From the IMG/VR virus record IMGVR_UViG_3300025141_000440, positions 1-32,450 of that record: DNA of 32,450 nucleotides; one strand, 5' to 3'. The notes under the pieces were generated by a model. It was not told where the DNA came from. It ran no database searches and worked only from the letters and a program-made list of their open reading frames with translations. The number at the start of each line of letters is the position of its first letter. The stretch's first letter is position 1. Shown here in pieces: positions 20,478-29,687 of this stretch. A program made the position numbers and the translations under genes. The stretch is from a virus.

Positions 20478-22874
20478 ATGACCGACGCGTTAACACCAGA
20501 TCAAGAGCTCGCCTTGGCGGAGCGTCGACGCATCAGTCATGAACTCAAACTCGAACGCCAAGAAGAAGAACTCAAATCTCTTAAAAGATTAGCCGAACAG
20601 CGCAAGAGAATGGTCAGGATGGTTAAAGAGGAAGAAGATGCGGAGACCGGTAAAAAAGCTTCTTTAGATAAGATCAATGCAGCGCGTACTGAGTGGCTTG
20701 AGGCACAGATCAAGATTCTTGATACCCTTGAAGAACAGGGCAAAGCGACACCGCAACAGATAAAGCAACAAGATCGTCTCAGAAAGATGGTCAAGAAACT
20801 AAAGGAAGAGACCGAGGAATACACCAAAGCTCAAGAAAAGCTTAAGCAAGAAATGGCTGAAGGTGAGCGCATCTCAAGGAATTATACCACAGCCCTTTTC
20901 GGCTTGAGTGGCGAATTCGATAGCCTTTATACGAAATACGTTCCGAAGACTACGGGCGAAATAATAGGGATGACCAAAAGCATTGTTTTGAGCATTGTGA
21001 CGCTTAGCGCTTTTCGTAATGCCACCTTAAAAATTATTAACAGTTCGGTGAATTTGGCGTTCGCCCAAGACAAGGCTTCGTCTGCTTTTCAGCAGGCCAC
21101 CGGAGCAGGAAATGAGTTTAACACTACGCTATACGACATTGAGCGCGCCGGGGCAGGTGCGGGCGTGACAATCGACGAAGCCGGGCAAGCTACACTATCC
21201 TTGTTCAATAATTATAGGGATTTTACAAACCTTAACGAGGCCGAAGCAAAAAGAATTGGCACAACCGTCGCTCTAATGAACGAGTTGGGGGTCTCCACGG
21301 AAACATCTAGCAAGATTATGGACCAAGCCACCAAATCGCTACGCATGACATCGGGGGAAGCCGAAGAGACCCTCAGAACCTTGGCATCAACCGCTAAACA
21401 AATTGGAAAACCAATGTCCGAGGTGGCAGAAGACTTTGCTTCCGTCGCCCCTAAGCTGGCGTTCTACGGCACACAGATGATGGGCGTGTTCCAAAAGCTT
21501 GAACAGCAATCTAAGTCAACTGGCATGTCTGTAGACGAACTGATGGGCCTCGTGGGGGACCCCTTTGATACTTTTGAGGGCGCCGGCCAAAAAGTCGGCC
21601 GTTTGAATGCTATTTTGGGTGGCCCCTATTTAAACTCTATTGATATGCTCAACGCTACTGAGGCAGAGCGTCTAGAACTTATGAAACAATCTATTGAGGC
21701 CGCCGGCGTTAGTATTGATATGATGAGCAAGCAGGAACAACAGGCGCTTGCGAATGCGGCCGGCATGTCGGTTGATCAGTTGCGACGCTCAATGGGCGCC
21801 CTCTCGGACGAGGAAGAGAGGCAGGCCATGGAACAAGAGCGCTTGGCTGAACTGGCGGCCGAAACCAAGAGTGTTTTTGACGAGCTTAAAAATGCAATGC
21901 GCACCTTAATCGTTGAAAACCGCGAGTGGTTTACAAGTTTTGCCGAGGGAATTTCGAAGTTTAGTAAATGGATTAAAGAGCTTGATAGGGGAACCGTTAA
22001 GGCTGTTCTCTTTACTACAATTTTGATTGGGGTTACATCCAAATTATACATGTTAATTAAGGGAATGATGATCGCGAAATCCCTTTGGACTGCCAGCGGG
22101 ATGTCCTTAAAAATGTTCAGCGCTGCACTCAAGCTTTTTACTGCGACTCAGAAGTCGGCTAGCATTGCGGTGAAGATGTTCGGCATAGCATCAAAGGTGG
22201 CCTGGGGCCCGTATCTCCTCGTTGGAGTCGCCCTGGGACTGGTTATTGGCCACATTATAAATATGCGCAAGCAGGGAATGAGCTGGACCGAGATTTTAGT
22301 TGATATGACACAAAAGGTACTATTGTTCCTTGGTCCGATCGGCATGGCCATAAGCTTCTTCATATCCTTTTTCAAGCACGTAAAGGACGGAAGGGGGTTC
22401 GTCGACGCTCTTGTAGAATCACTTAAAGATTTGGCCAATAACCTGTCCTTCGGCCTCGCCGGCAAGCTTTTTGGCTTCGGCACCAATATAGAACGAGCAA
22501 AAGCCCGCAAAACCAACGATGTCATCGTCACCAGTGGTGGCGAAGTCATTGAGCCTTCTTCCGACGACACCATCATGGCCACCAAACCAGGCGGCCCCAT
22601 TTCAAAAGCCTTCAGCGGCCTAGGCGGACTGGCAGCTAGCGGACCTGCCGGGATGATGATGCAGGGCGCCCTCCGGCAGATCATGGGCCCTCTCCTCAAG
22701 GAGGCAATCACCGACCCTGTTGTGGCAGCACTCACCGGCACACAGGGGGGCGACCAGAAACAGCCAATCAATATTGTTGTGAAGATTGGAGAGAAAGAAT
22801 TGAACGACCAAATAATTACAGCACTAAACTCACCTCAGGGATCTCGGGCAATCAGTCCGTTTTATCAGGGGTAG
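20478..22874 (+). CDS. Tail tape-measure protein (functional counterpart of T4 gp29)
   Basis: A 798-aa protein with the build of a tape measure, which sets tube length and later leaves through the tube. Residues 1-135 are a long charged coiled coil. Residues about 180-480 are helical with Ala/Thr/Gly-rich tape-measure wording (ATGAGNEFNTTLYDIERAGA, TSSKIMDQATKSLRMTSGEA). Three hydrophobic helices follow at about 505-530 (AVLFTTILIGVTSKLYMLI), 574-596 (GPYLLVGVALGLVIGHII) and 614-632 (VLLFLGPIGMAISFFISFF). The C-terminus is Gly/Ala-rich. The hydrophobic helices are common in tape measures and may enter the host membrane. It is longer than T4 gp29 (590 aa), so a longer tail than T4's is expected if the scaling holds. 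It lies between tube/hub genes and the tube-cap gene. Confidence 0.85.
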   Translation: MTDALTPDQELALAERRRISHELKLERQEEELKSLKRLAEQRKRMVRMVKEEEDAETGKKASLDKINAARTEWLEAQIKILDTLEEQGKATPQQIKQQDRLRKMVKKLKEETEEYTKAQEKLKQEMAEGERISRNYTTALFGLSGEFDSLYTKYVPKTTGEIIGMTKSIVLSIVTLSAFRNATLKIINSSVNLAFAQDKASSAFQQATGAGNEFNTTLYDIERAGAGAGVTIDEAGQATLSLFNNYRDFTNLNEAEAKRIGTTVALMNELGVSTETSSKIMDQATKSLRMTSGEAEETLRTLASTAKQIGKPMSEVAEDFASVAPKLAFYGTQMMGVFQKLEQQSKSTGMSVDELMGLVGDPFDTFEGAGQKVGRLNAILGGPYLNSIDMLNATEAERLELMKQSIEAAGVSIDMMSKQEQQALANAAGMSVDQLRRSMGALSDEEERQAMEQERLAELAAETKSVFDELKNAMRTLIVENREWFTSFAEGISKFSKWIKELDRGTVKAVLFTTILIGVTSKLYMLIKGMMIAKSLWTASGMSLKMFSAALKLFTATQKSASIAVKMFGIASKVAWGPYLLVGVALGLVIGHIINMRKQGMSWTEILVDMTQKVLLFLGPIGMAISFFISFFKHVKDGRGFVDALVESLKDLANNLSFGLAGKLFGFGTNIERAKARKTNDVIVTSGGEVIEPSSDDTIMATKPGGPISKAFSGLGGLAASGPAGMMMQGALRQIMGPLLKEAITDPVVAALTGTQGGDQKQPINIVVKIGEKELNDQIITALNSPQGSRAISPFYQG

Positions 22875-22893
22875 ACCAAGGGAGATATGAAAA

Positions 22894-24123
22894 ATGAGTG
22901 ACGCACCAGCAAGAAATGATGGCCAAGCGCCCCGACCATTTAGTGTTTCCACCAGCCAGTTCGCCGGCAACTATCAGCAACGCCAGGCTCAACGAGAGCG
23001 ACGCTCCGGACGCGGCGGCCGCGGCCGGATAGGTGAAGAGCCTGTGGACTTCGTCGCCGCTAGTGGCCAGACACCTCGTTCCGGCGAGAGGCGCTCTCTG
23101 GCTAATGCCGCGGGCCCTTCGTACGCGATGTTGCAGGCGTTACAAGATGCCTCGGGCCACGACCCGCGCGCCCAGAACGCCGTCGCCGATCTTCAGGTGG
23201 CCAATCCTAGGAAGAATCCTTATTTTTCCATTGAAGTGGAACACCTTCCCACCCAGTCTAAAGTACGGTTTGATGGCTGGGTTACTACTTTTGCGGACAA
23301 CTTTACATCGCAGTGGAACGGCACCCCTGCATATGGTCGTATGGATGACATGTACACCTTTCAACGAACCGGACGAAAGATTAGTCTCGCTTTTGATGTG
23401 GTCGCAGTGGATAAAAACGAGGCAACGCTGAATCAACACAATATGAATCGTTTAGCTCAGTTTCTTTATCCGGTATATTCCAGCGACGCAGACCCCCAGT
23501 TTCAAGTGCTGACTGCGGCCCCTCTTTTGCGGATGAAGTATAGTGGCCTGGTGGCCAATGCGCGCGACAACGAGGGCCTCGTCGGATTTCTACAGGGATT
23601 TTCATATGCGCCAAATGTGGCCGCTGGCCCCGTCATAACAACGGGCCCGGCCGCCCAGGCCCCCAACTTACTTTATAAGGAACATTCTGTTCAATTAGAG
23701 TTTACTGTTCTTCATACACACAAGGTAGGCTGGGGCGCTGCGAGCAACGGGGTCGGGGGATCTAAATACTCCTTCGGAGATTTCAGCGAAGAGGGAGCGA
23801 AGAACTTTCCTCACGCACTTGCTAGAGAATTTGATCCAGGGAGTTCGGATGAGATGATGAACCAGTATGTTAATAGGCTCCCCAACCCTCAAAGAAGTGC
23901 TGCATCCATGACTCTTGAGAATGAGTCAGCCGAACGACTTCTCAAAATTCAAGAACAGCAACGTCGACAGCAGGAACAAGAAGCGGCACGCCAAAGTGAG
24001 GTGCTTGATGCACGTTTGGCGCGAGAAGGTCGCCAGAATAGGCGCTGGGAGAGGAACCACCCGCGCAGGGTCGCAGCCGGTGAACGAGGCCATCCGCGAA
24101 ACCGGACCACGGGCGGTCAATGA
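22894..24123 (+). CDS. 48: Baseplate tail-tube cap protein (T4 gp48-like)
   Basis: A 409-aa protein with a core (about residues 105-300) matching the tube-cap pattern of marine T4-like phages: YFSIEVEHLPTQSKVRFDGW, YGRMDDMYTFQRTGRKISLA, NMNRLAQFLYPVY, LLRMKYSGLV, and a final VQLEFTVLHTHKVGW strand. In T4, gp48 and gp54 sit on the baseplate hub and start tube growth. Two unusual tails flank the core: an Arg/Gly-rich N-terminus (RRSGRGGRGRIGEE) and a Gln/Arg-rich, very basic C-terminus (about residues 345-409), probably disordered and possibly RNA- or DNA-binding. The ATG follows GGGAGA. The next gene is the LysM baseplate protein, which supports the assignment. gp48 versus gp54 cannot be separated by eye. 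Confidence 0.65.
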   Translation: MSDAPARNDGQAPRPFSVSTSQFAGNYQQRQAQRERRSGRGGRGRIGEEPVDFVAASGQTPRSGERRSLANAAGPSYAMLQALQDASGHDPRAQNAVADLQVANPRKNPYFSIEVEHLPTQSKVRFDGWVTTFADNFTSQWNGTPAYGRMDDMYTFQRTGRKISLAFDVVAVDKNEATLNQHNMNRLAQFLYPVYSSDADPQFQVLTAAPLLRMKYSGLVANARDNEGLVGFLQGFSYAPNVAAGPVITTGPAAQAPNLLYKEHSVQLEFTVLHTHKVGWGAASNGVGGSKYSFGDFSEEGAKNFPHALAREFDPGSSDEMMNQYVNRLPNPQRSAASMTLENESAERLLKIQEQQRRQQEQEAARQSEVLDARLAREGRQNRRWERNHPRRVAAGERGHPRNRTTGGQ

Positions 24124-24145
24124 CCCGCGGAGAGGATAACAACAA

Positions 24146-24478
24146 ATGAGCGATAGATATCTAAAACGACGGCTTCTAAGAAACAATATGGACGCGTACG
24201 CCAAGCTCTTCGAAGAGAGAGACGTTAAAGCCATTACGCAGTATAATACAGCCATTTTCAATTATCCTAGTGCTGATGACATTAGAGAACTAACAAGCGT
24301 TCAGCACATCTGGCATACGGGAGACCGCTACTATAAGCTGGCTGCCAAATATTATGGGGAACCCACTTACTGGTGGGTCATTGCCTTCTATAATAAGGCT
24401 CCCACAGAAGCCCATCTTAGTCTGGGGGATGTCATCGATATTCCGCTGCCACTGGAGAGGGTTTTATCCTACTTTTAG
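24146..24478 (+). CDS. 53: LysM-domain baseplate protein (T4 gp53-like)
   Basis: A 110-aa protein. The C-terminal half is a LysM-type fold: HTGDRYYKLAAKYYGEPTYW, then WVIAFYNKAPTEAHLSLGDV, then IDIPLP. This matches the G-D-x-x-x-x-L-A-x-x-Y-(Y)G-x-P-x-x-W-W-x-I pattern seen in phage baseplate LysM proteins, including T4 wedge protein gp53. The N-terminal half is basic and helical and probably docks onto other wedge or hub subunits. The ATG at 24146 is preceded by GGAGAGGATAAC, and the gene ends 6 nt before the large hub gene. It is shorter than T4 gp53 (196 aa), so it may be the minimal form. Confidence 0.75.
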   Translation: MSDRYLKRRLLRNNMDAYAKLFEERDVKAITQYNTAIFNYPSADDIRELTSVQHIWHTGDRYYKLAAKYYGEPTYWWVIAFYNKAPTEAHLSLGDVIDIPLPLERVLSYF

Positions 24479-24484
24479 GAAGTT

Positions 24485-27400
24485 ATGACTGAAGAAACAT
24501 CCCCGCCACCAATCCCGGATGCGATCAAAGAGACCAAAGAGAAGTGGGACTCCTGGGCCGACCTTTTTGTTGAGATTCACATAACGACACAATTGTCGAA
24601 GGTGGGAAGACCTGGATACTCCGACGCCGACAAAGCGGAGTTCATGGAGAGACTAAATTCTCTGGATCATGGTCTTATGCACGGTGGCGAGCCATATGTT
24701 TTTACGGCTGACCGCTTCGATGAGGTGATTGAGATAATGGAATCACCGGGGAACATTTACCCCGGCGCCAACGCGCGCGCATGGTGGCAAGCCGCCGGCC
24801 CGGCAGGCGGATCGGCGCCGAGTTCGATTAAGGCTCTCAATGAAAGAGCCCTTAAACAAATCCGAAAGATATATGGTGAACCAGAGCATGTGTTTAAGGC
24901 AGTCGCTAACTCTCAAGCCCACCAAGAAGTGTTTAATTCGGTTTTTCAGTCAGACGAGGGCAGCACAGGATGGGATGGGGGAGACGCCTATATCCACCCG
25001 GAGACTTTTGCGCTTTATATCTCCGCCATCGCCCTCGGGGGGCAATTTGGGCCCAATAAAATGGCCGGCGCTTGGGAATACCCGGGCCCCAAATTTATGA
25101 CAATGAAACCACGCGATGCCCTTCTCAATAAAAAGTGGCCGCAGTACCTCCCCTATGAGACGGTGGAGCTCTTCATCAGCACCTCATATTCGGGGCAAAG
25201 GACCAAGTCTTGGCAGTGGGTACCTGCTGCTCGTATTGGGAAGTTTGATGCGAAATACTTCATTCCCGAGGCCACTGCGACCGCGGCAATCGCTGCCTTC
25301 CAAATGGAAGCTTCCAACAAGACTCTCTCAGACTTGGGTTCTAACTTTAGTCCCGCCAACCCGCTTTTTACCAAACTCAATGACTCGCCTAAATGGTACG
25401 CCGACGGGGATGTGTTTTATTACCGTATCGGTGACTTTAATAATCCACCGCCGCAGGGCGTTCCGGCTCCGTGGAATCAAAAGTGGGCTATGGAGACCAA
25501 CGACTTTGTAAATCGCATCGCCCGCAACTACCCGAAGAAGATTGAACAAGCGTTTCTGCCTCTGTTGCAAAAGCTCATGCAGAATGATCCTGATGTTGAA
25601 GTCGACACCAATCCCAATGATGAACCCGATGGATCCGAATATGGCGAAGGCGCTGCACCACCGCCCAGTTATATACAGAGCCCCTCAGATCTGGCACCGG
25701 TTGATCTTCAGTGTTTCTTATTTGAAAATATCCGCCTCTTAACCGACCGCGCTCAGGAAGCTCGCGATCCTAGTAAAGGAGGAGAAGCATTCCAGCACTT
25801 TAGTATGCTTAATGGAGGGAAAGGTACCCCCGGTAATTTAATTTCTTATTTGCAAGCGGGCGACGACGCCGCCGGCACCGCATTTTTGAATATTTGCCCC
25901 GATGTGTATGCTCTTCTTACCCCCTTTATGAGATTTTATCGCGTGGACTACAAGGATGAGGACAAGCTTAAACCCTATAAAGAAACTAGAATTCCCTTTC
26001 CCAACTTCATCAACCCGAGTGATATTGAGAATATCACCAAGTATAGATGGGGTCGGTTCAGAGGCGCCGGCATTAAATCCTTTTCGTGGAAACTTGATGG
26101 CGTCCAGCCTGCCGAAGTGGAAAACAATATTTCCGCCAATTTAAATATTTACTTTCAGACTCTCCAGGATATGTTCTCCCTTAATTGGAAGGGCGGCCGC
26201 GCCCAAGCGGGCATCCCCAACCAGGCCGGCTATTTGGATTTGATTATTGGCTCCGGTACATCTTTCCGTGGCGAAGGGGAGCAAATTGATTCGTCGGCAC
26301 TGGGCGAATCAGTCGCCTGTGATGCTATCAATGAGCGGTATAAGGGAGAAAATTTTAGAATTAAGGCGGTGGTAGGCTGGTCGGTACCCGAAGGCTTTAG
26401 GGAGGCTTGCGCCGCCATGGGGGTAGATCGCCAGCAAGCCGCCTCCCTAATAGGAGCAATTGAGAAAGCCAAAACGGCACTCTATCTTCAGATTGTGTCC
26501 CACAACGTAACCTTCAACGAAGACGGCTCCGTCGATCTCTCTATTGATTATCAAGCGGCCCTCTCTGGGATCCTTCGCGCGCCGAGTGCGGACCTTTTTA
26601 TCGGCAAAGATGTATATACCCTGGAAACCGAGGACATCAAGACAAAGATCGCCCAAGAACGGAAGCGCCTCCCGCGCGGTACCGACTCAAGCCCCAAACT
26701 AGAAGAGCTGCTTAAGAAGAAAGCGTCTCTTTCCTCCCGAAATCGGGCTGCCAAATATAAGAAGTTCCTGGCCGGCCTGTATAATAGCGGCCGCGTTTAC
26801 GTCATGCCTATCGGCCCCGACATGTGGCAATCCGGGCTGTTAAGAGATATGGGAGTCGACGAACGGGCCCGAGAATCTATTAAAAGAATCACCAACCAGC
26901 TGAATCCCGACTCCGACCCGGCGATTTCGGGCAGACCTTTTCCCGCTAATCACATCAATATGGATGGTATCAACAGGCTAGCCGACCATCAGGCCGCCCG
27001 GAATGCGGACGAACCCGGCGACGATGCTGAAACTGAAGTGGAGAGGGTAAATCGACACTTCTTTGAACAGTTCCTCCTATCGGCCAGCCCCGCCTACCGA
27101 CAGAACCTTATACAAATACCCTTTATATATTTTGGAGATCTGGTGGATTGGATTTTAGATGAATTGAGTCACGTGAGTGATAATAGTTTTAACTTTTATA
27201 TGGCAGAGACGGAACTCCTCGACCCCCTCCGCGCACATCAGGTGCGAGAAATTCAACTTAGTTGTCCGAACATGCCAGGTGAACTCATTTGGGAAGAATT
27301 AGAAAATTTGGATCCTATGCGTTTTGGAAATCTCCTGAGGGAGGCCACTGGTAATGAGGTCATGCTGCGAACCAATATAGCGCACATCCCCATCTCTATA

Positions 27401-28225
27401 AAATATTTTCAAGAATGGTTCGTCAACAATGTGGTGAGACCACAGAGAGAAATATACCCACTTCTTAAGTTTATGAAGGACATGTGCTCAGGTATCATCG
27501 GAAAGGCGTTTGGTAATATATGCTTTAACAAGAGCCTCCCGACCCAAGTTAAGTTTGATACCTCTATTTTTACGCAGAAAGGCACACGCCGCCTAGGCGA
27601 AGATGTGGGTCAGATCTACCGCGACTCGTTTAAGAGGAATATTGATGAAGGTCGAAAGGTTGCTGCCTCCTCAGCCGGTGGCCACGCCACCTCCCCCGCA
27701 CTTGTACTCTACTCTGTTGATTCTAAGCCGGCCGCTGAGGGCAAACGCGGAGAAGATCATGAGCAGGGAATCTATCACTATGCTATGGGCGCCCGATGTG
27801 GGCTAGCCAAAAAGATTTCCTTCAACCGGGTTGACCAACCTTATTTGCGCGAAGCGCGCATCGCCAGGGTGGGCGCCCTAGGCGCCGAACAGCTACGTGA
27901 ACTTTATACGGTCGAGATCGACATGGTGGGGAATACCCTCCATAAGAACGGTCAATATCTTTATGTAGAACCGATCACTATTGGGTCGGGCGCAGGCTTC
28001 AATCGCAGTGCTACAACAAATCTCGCACAGCGTCTGGGTTTTGGCGGCTATTACCTAATTACTTCGGTGGCGAGTTCTATTTCTGACGCCGGCTTTGATG
28101 TGCAGGTCTCCGCTCTTCAAGAGGGGATTAAATTTAGCTCCGGCACCGCGGGCAACGAGTTTAGAACGGTCTCGGGCAATGACTATATTTATACGGGCGC
28201 CGGGGTGCCCCCGACAATCCTATAG
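24485..28225 (+). CDS. Very large baseplate hub-type structural protein
   Basis: A 1246-aa protein, the largest here. The N-terminal third is helical and unlike anything I recognise. Around residues 470-610, segments such as YALLTPFMRFYRVDYKDEDK, GIKSFSWKLDGVQPAEVENN and ISANLNIYFQTLQDMF resemble hub/structural proteins of marine myoviruses. A second related block (FGNLLREATGNEVMLRTNIA, HIPISIKYFQEWF) follows at about 950. The C-terminus (ELYTVEIDMVGNTLHKNGQY, LYVEPI, LGFGGYYLITSVASSI) has the pattern of a hub tube-like domain. Its position after the tube-cap and LysM genes fits the T4 gp27 role, but it is three times longer than gp27, so it may combine several hub parts. It starts at ATG 24485 with AGGAAG overlapping the previous stop. 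Confidence 0.6.
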   Translation: MTEETSPPPIPDAIKETKEKWDSWADLFVEIHITTQLSKVGRPGYSDADKAEFMERLNSLDHGLMHGGEPYVFTADRFDEVIEIMESPGNIYPGANARAWWQAAGPAGGSAPSSIKALNERALKQIRKIYGEPEHVFKAVANSQAHQEVFNSVFQSDEGSTGWDGGDAYIHPETFALYISAIALGGQFGPNKMAGAWEYPGPKFMTMKPRDALLNKKWPQYLPYETVELFISTSYSGQRTKSWQWVPAARIGKFDAKYFIPEATATAAIAAFQMEASNKTLSDLGSNFSPANPLFTKLNDSPKWYADGDVFYYRIGDFNNPPPQGVPAPWNQKWAMETNDFVNRIARNYPKKIEQAFLPLLQKLMQNDPDVEVDTNPNDEPDGSEYGEGAAPPPSYIQSPSDLAPVDLQCFLFENIRLLTDRAQEARDPSKGGEAFQHFSMLNGGKGTPGNLISYLQAGDDAAGTAFLNICPDVYALLTPFMRFYRVDYKDEDKLKPYKETRIPFPNFINPSDIENITKYRWGRFRGAGIKSFSWKLDGVQPAEVENNISANLNIYFQTLQDMFSLNWKGGRAQAGIPNQAGYLDLIIGSGTSFRGEGEQIDSSALGESVACDAINERYKGENFRIKAVVGWSVPEGFREACAAMGVDRQQAASLIGAIEKAKTALYLQIVSHNVTFNEDGSVDLSIDYQAALSGILRAPSADLFIGKDVYTLETEDIKTKIAQERKRLPRGTDSSPKLEELLKKKASLSSRNRAAKYKKFLAGLYNSGRVYVMPIGPDMWQSGLLRDMGVDERARESIKRITNQLNPDSDPAISGRPFPANHINMDGINRLADHQAARNADEPGDDAETEVERVNRHFFEQFLLSASPAYRQNLIQIPFIYFGDLVDWILDELSHVSDNSFNFYMAETELLDPLRAHQVREIQLSCPNMPGELIWEELENLDPMRFGNLLREATGNEVMLRTNIAHIPISIKYFQEWFVNNVVRPQREIYPLLKFMKDMCSGIIGKAFGNICFNKSLPTQVKFDTSIFTQKGTRRLGEDVGQIYRDSFKRNIDEGRKVAASSAGGHATSPALVLYSVDSKPAAEGKRGEDHEQGIYHYAMGARCGLAKKISFNRVDQPYLREARIARVGALGAEQLRELYTVEIDMVGNTLHKNGQYLYVEPITIGSGAGFNRSATTNLAQRLGFGGYYLITSVASSISDAGFDVQVSALQEGIKFSSGTAGNEFRTVSGNDYIYTGAGVPPTIL

Positions 28226-28242
28226 GGGAGAGGAGCAAAAAC

Positions 28243-29676
28243 ATGGCGCGTCAAAGAAACAAAGCATTCCTGGCCGACCTCACGGTGTATGATATAACCC
28301 ACCCGGTGGGGAGTAATGCGTTGAGTCCCAGGGCCAAATTCTATCAGCGCACCATTTACGAAAGAAATGTCTATCCTTCTTCCTTGACTAAGCCCATGGA
28401 TACATGGTATAGTAAGAATCTATTTGGAAGAATAGACAGGCTTCAATATACGATTGTGCCTAAGGAGGGGGCTTTAACGCCTGTGCAAAATGCTGCGAAC
28501 CCTAATGTTTATTGTTTAGGATTCGTCAACGACGCATTTAGGGATTTTGTCGCACACATGAAGAGAGCTTCTATTACTAATTGTTTGGATCCTAACGGTA
28601 ATTCCGAGATCATTAGCCCAGAGGCGGTGATGGGGTGGTCCTCTCCGACACAGTTATGGAATAATTATAAGTCGGGGATCATCCAGGCCTATATTCGCGC
28701 CTTCCGCCCCAATCCTCGCAAATTAATTAAAAACTATAGCGACTTTAAGCCCAATTTTATTGCCTACTTAAAACAAATTGCCAAAATGTCTGCGCTAACG
28801 AAGACAAACTTGTTCTTAACCAATCAAGTTAATCCTTTTATGGGAGGACTTACACTTTCCATCAGTGGTGCGGACTGCGGCGCTGATGAGAATAAGTACA
28901 CCAACTGGATTAAGGACCCTAATTACACCTTTTATGTACAGGCGGCAAAGAAATTTGGTTTTGCCGTTAACAAGAACATGCCATGGCAACTATCGGCTGA
29001 TCTGTTTACGGATGCCATACAGAAATACATTTCCGGCTATCGCTACTCAGCTAGTGGGGTGCGTATAGAGGATATCACCACGGCCACCAACCCTCTCGAT
29101 ACTTTTGTGGATGAGGTTTCGGTGGATCCGTCCAACTTCTTTGATGCATTTTATAATAGAGCCTACGTAAGCGACCTAGAGGATCTGAATGATTTCGTTT
29201 TAGATGCATATCTTCAGTTCTCGGACACTCTTCCTAACTATTCGGAGGAATCGACTAAGTATCTGCCTGCGTGTGACAATGTCCTGGTCACGAAACACTA
29301 CATGCGCGAGCAACTATATACTCGCCGTCCCCGACTAGCCGCCAAAGAGTTACTGGACTTATACATCGATATTAGATTTCTGGAGGCGCGAGAGCCCACA
29401 GATATTACTTTATTGGTCATTCGCCATCGTACTTATGAGCTGTATCGCCACCGCCTGTCGGCCGGCGACAGTCGTACTGAGGCCCTAGGAGAACCATTGC
29501 GCTACATCAACTCTCTTTTCAAAAATTATGTCTATCCCACCACCTATACTAACATTAATCCGTCTTATTATGTTGACAGCCGCGGCTCAAGTGATATAAT
29601 AGATACAGCGGGTGAGATTAGCTTTGCCACATCCGGTGTTGCGCCGGGAGGAAACTCTGGTCCCACCTCCTATTAA
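28243..29676 (+). CDS. Conserved-looking virion structural protein, unknown role
   Basis: A 477-aa protein, soluble, with many aromatic residues and no signal or membrane segment. Visible landmarks: SPRAKFYQRTIYERNVYPSS, FVAHMKRASITNCLDPNGN, a Lys/Phe-rich FRPNPRKLIKNYSDFKPNFI, MPWQLSADLFTDAIQKYI, and a C-terminal RYINSLFKNYVYPTTYTNIN. I do not know its T4 counterpart. Gene order, directly after the putative hub, suggests a baseplate or tail component. GAGGAG 9 nt before the ATG gives good translation. A near-consensus sigma70 promoter for the next genes lies in its last 100 bp, at 29573-29600. Confidence 0.7.
   Translation: MARQRNKAFLADLTVYDITHPVGSNALSPRAKFYQRTIYERNVYPSSLTKPMDTWYSKNLFGRIDRLQYTIVPKEGALTPVQNAANPNVYCLGFVNDAFRDFVAHMKRASITNCLDPNGNSEIISPEAVMGWSSPTQLWNNYKSGIIQAYIRAFRPNPRKLIKNYSDFKPNFIAYLKQIAKMSALTKTNLFLTNQVNPFMGGLTLSISGADCGADENKYTNWIKDPNYTFYVQAAKKFGFAVNKNMPWQLSADLFTDAIQKYISGYRYSASGVRIEDITTATNPLDTFVDEVSVDPSNFFDAFYNRAYVSDLEDLNDFVLDAYLQFSDTLPNYSEESTKYLPACDNVLVTKHYMREQLYTRRPRLAAKELLDLYIDIRFLEAREPTDITLLVIRHRTYELYRHRLSAGDSRTEALGEPLRYINSLFKNYVYPTTYTNINPSYYVDSRGSSDIIDTAGEISFATSGVAPGGNSGPTSY
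29573..29600 (+). promoter_or_regulatory. Consensus sigma70 promoter for the replication genes
   Basis: TTGACA (29573-29578), 16-nt spacer, TATAAT (29595-29600): both hexamers are perfect. The expected start near 29607 gives an 80-nt leader before the polymerase gene at 29688. It lies inside the 3' end of the last virion gene and marks the change from late to early-type transcription. Confidence 0.8.
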
Positions 29677-29687
29677 ATGGGAGAAAC

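Noticed and set aside
21627-21633. Further CTATTTA copies inside genes (near 21627, 7053 and 3456)
   Set aside because: They are within coding sequence far from any start and occur at about the chance rate; not counted with the intergenic set.
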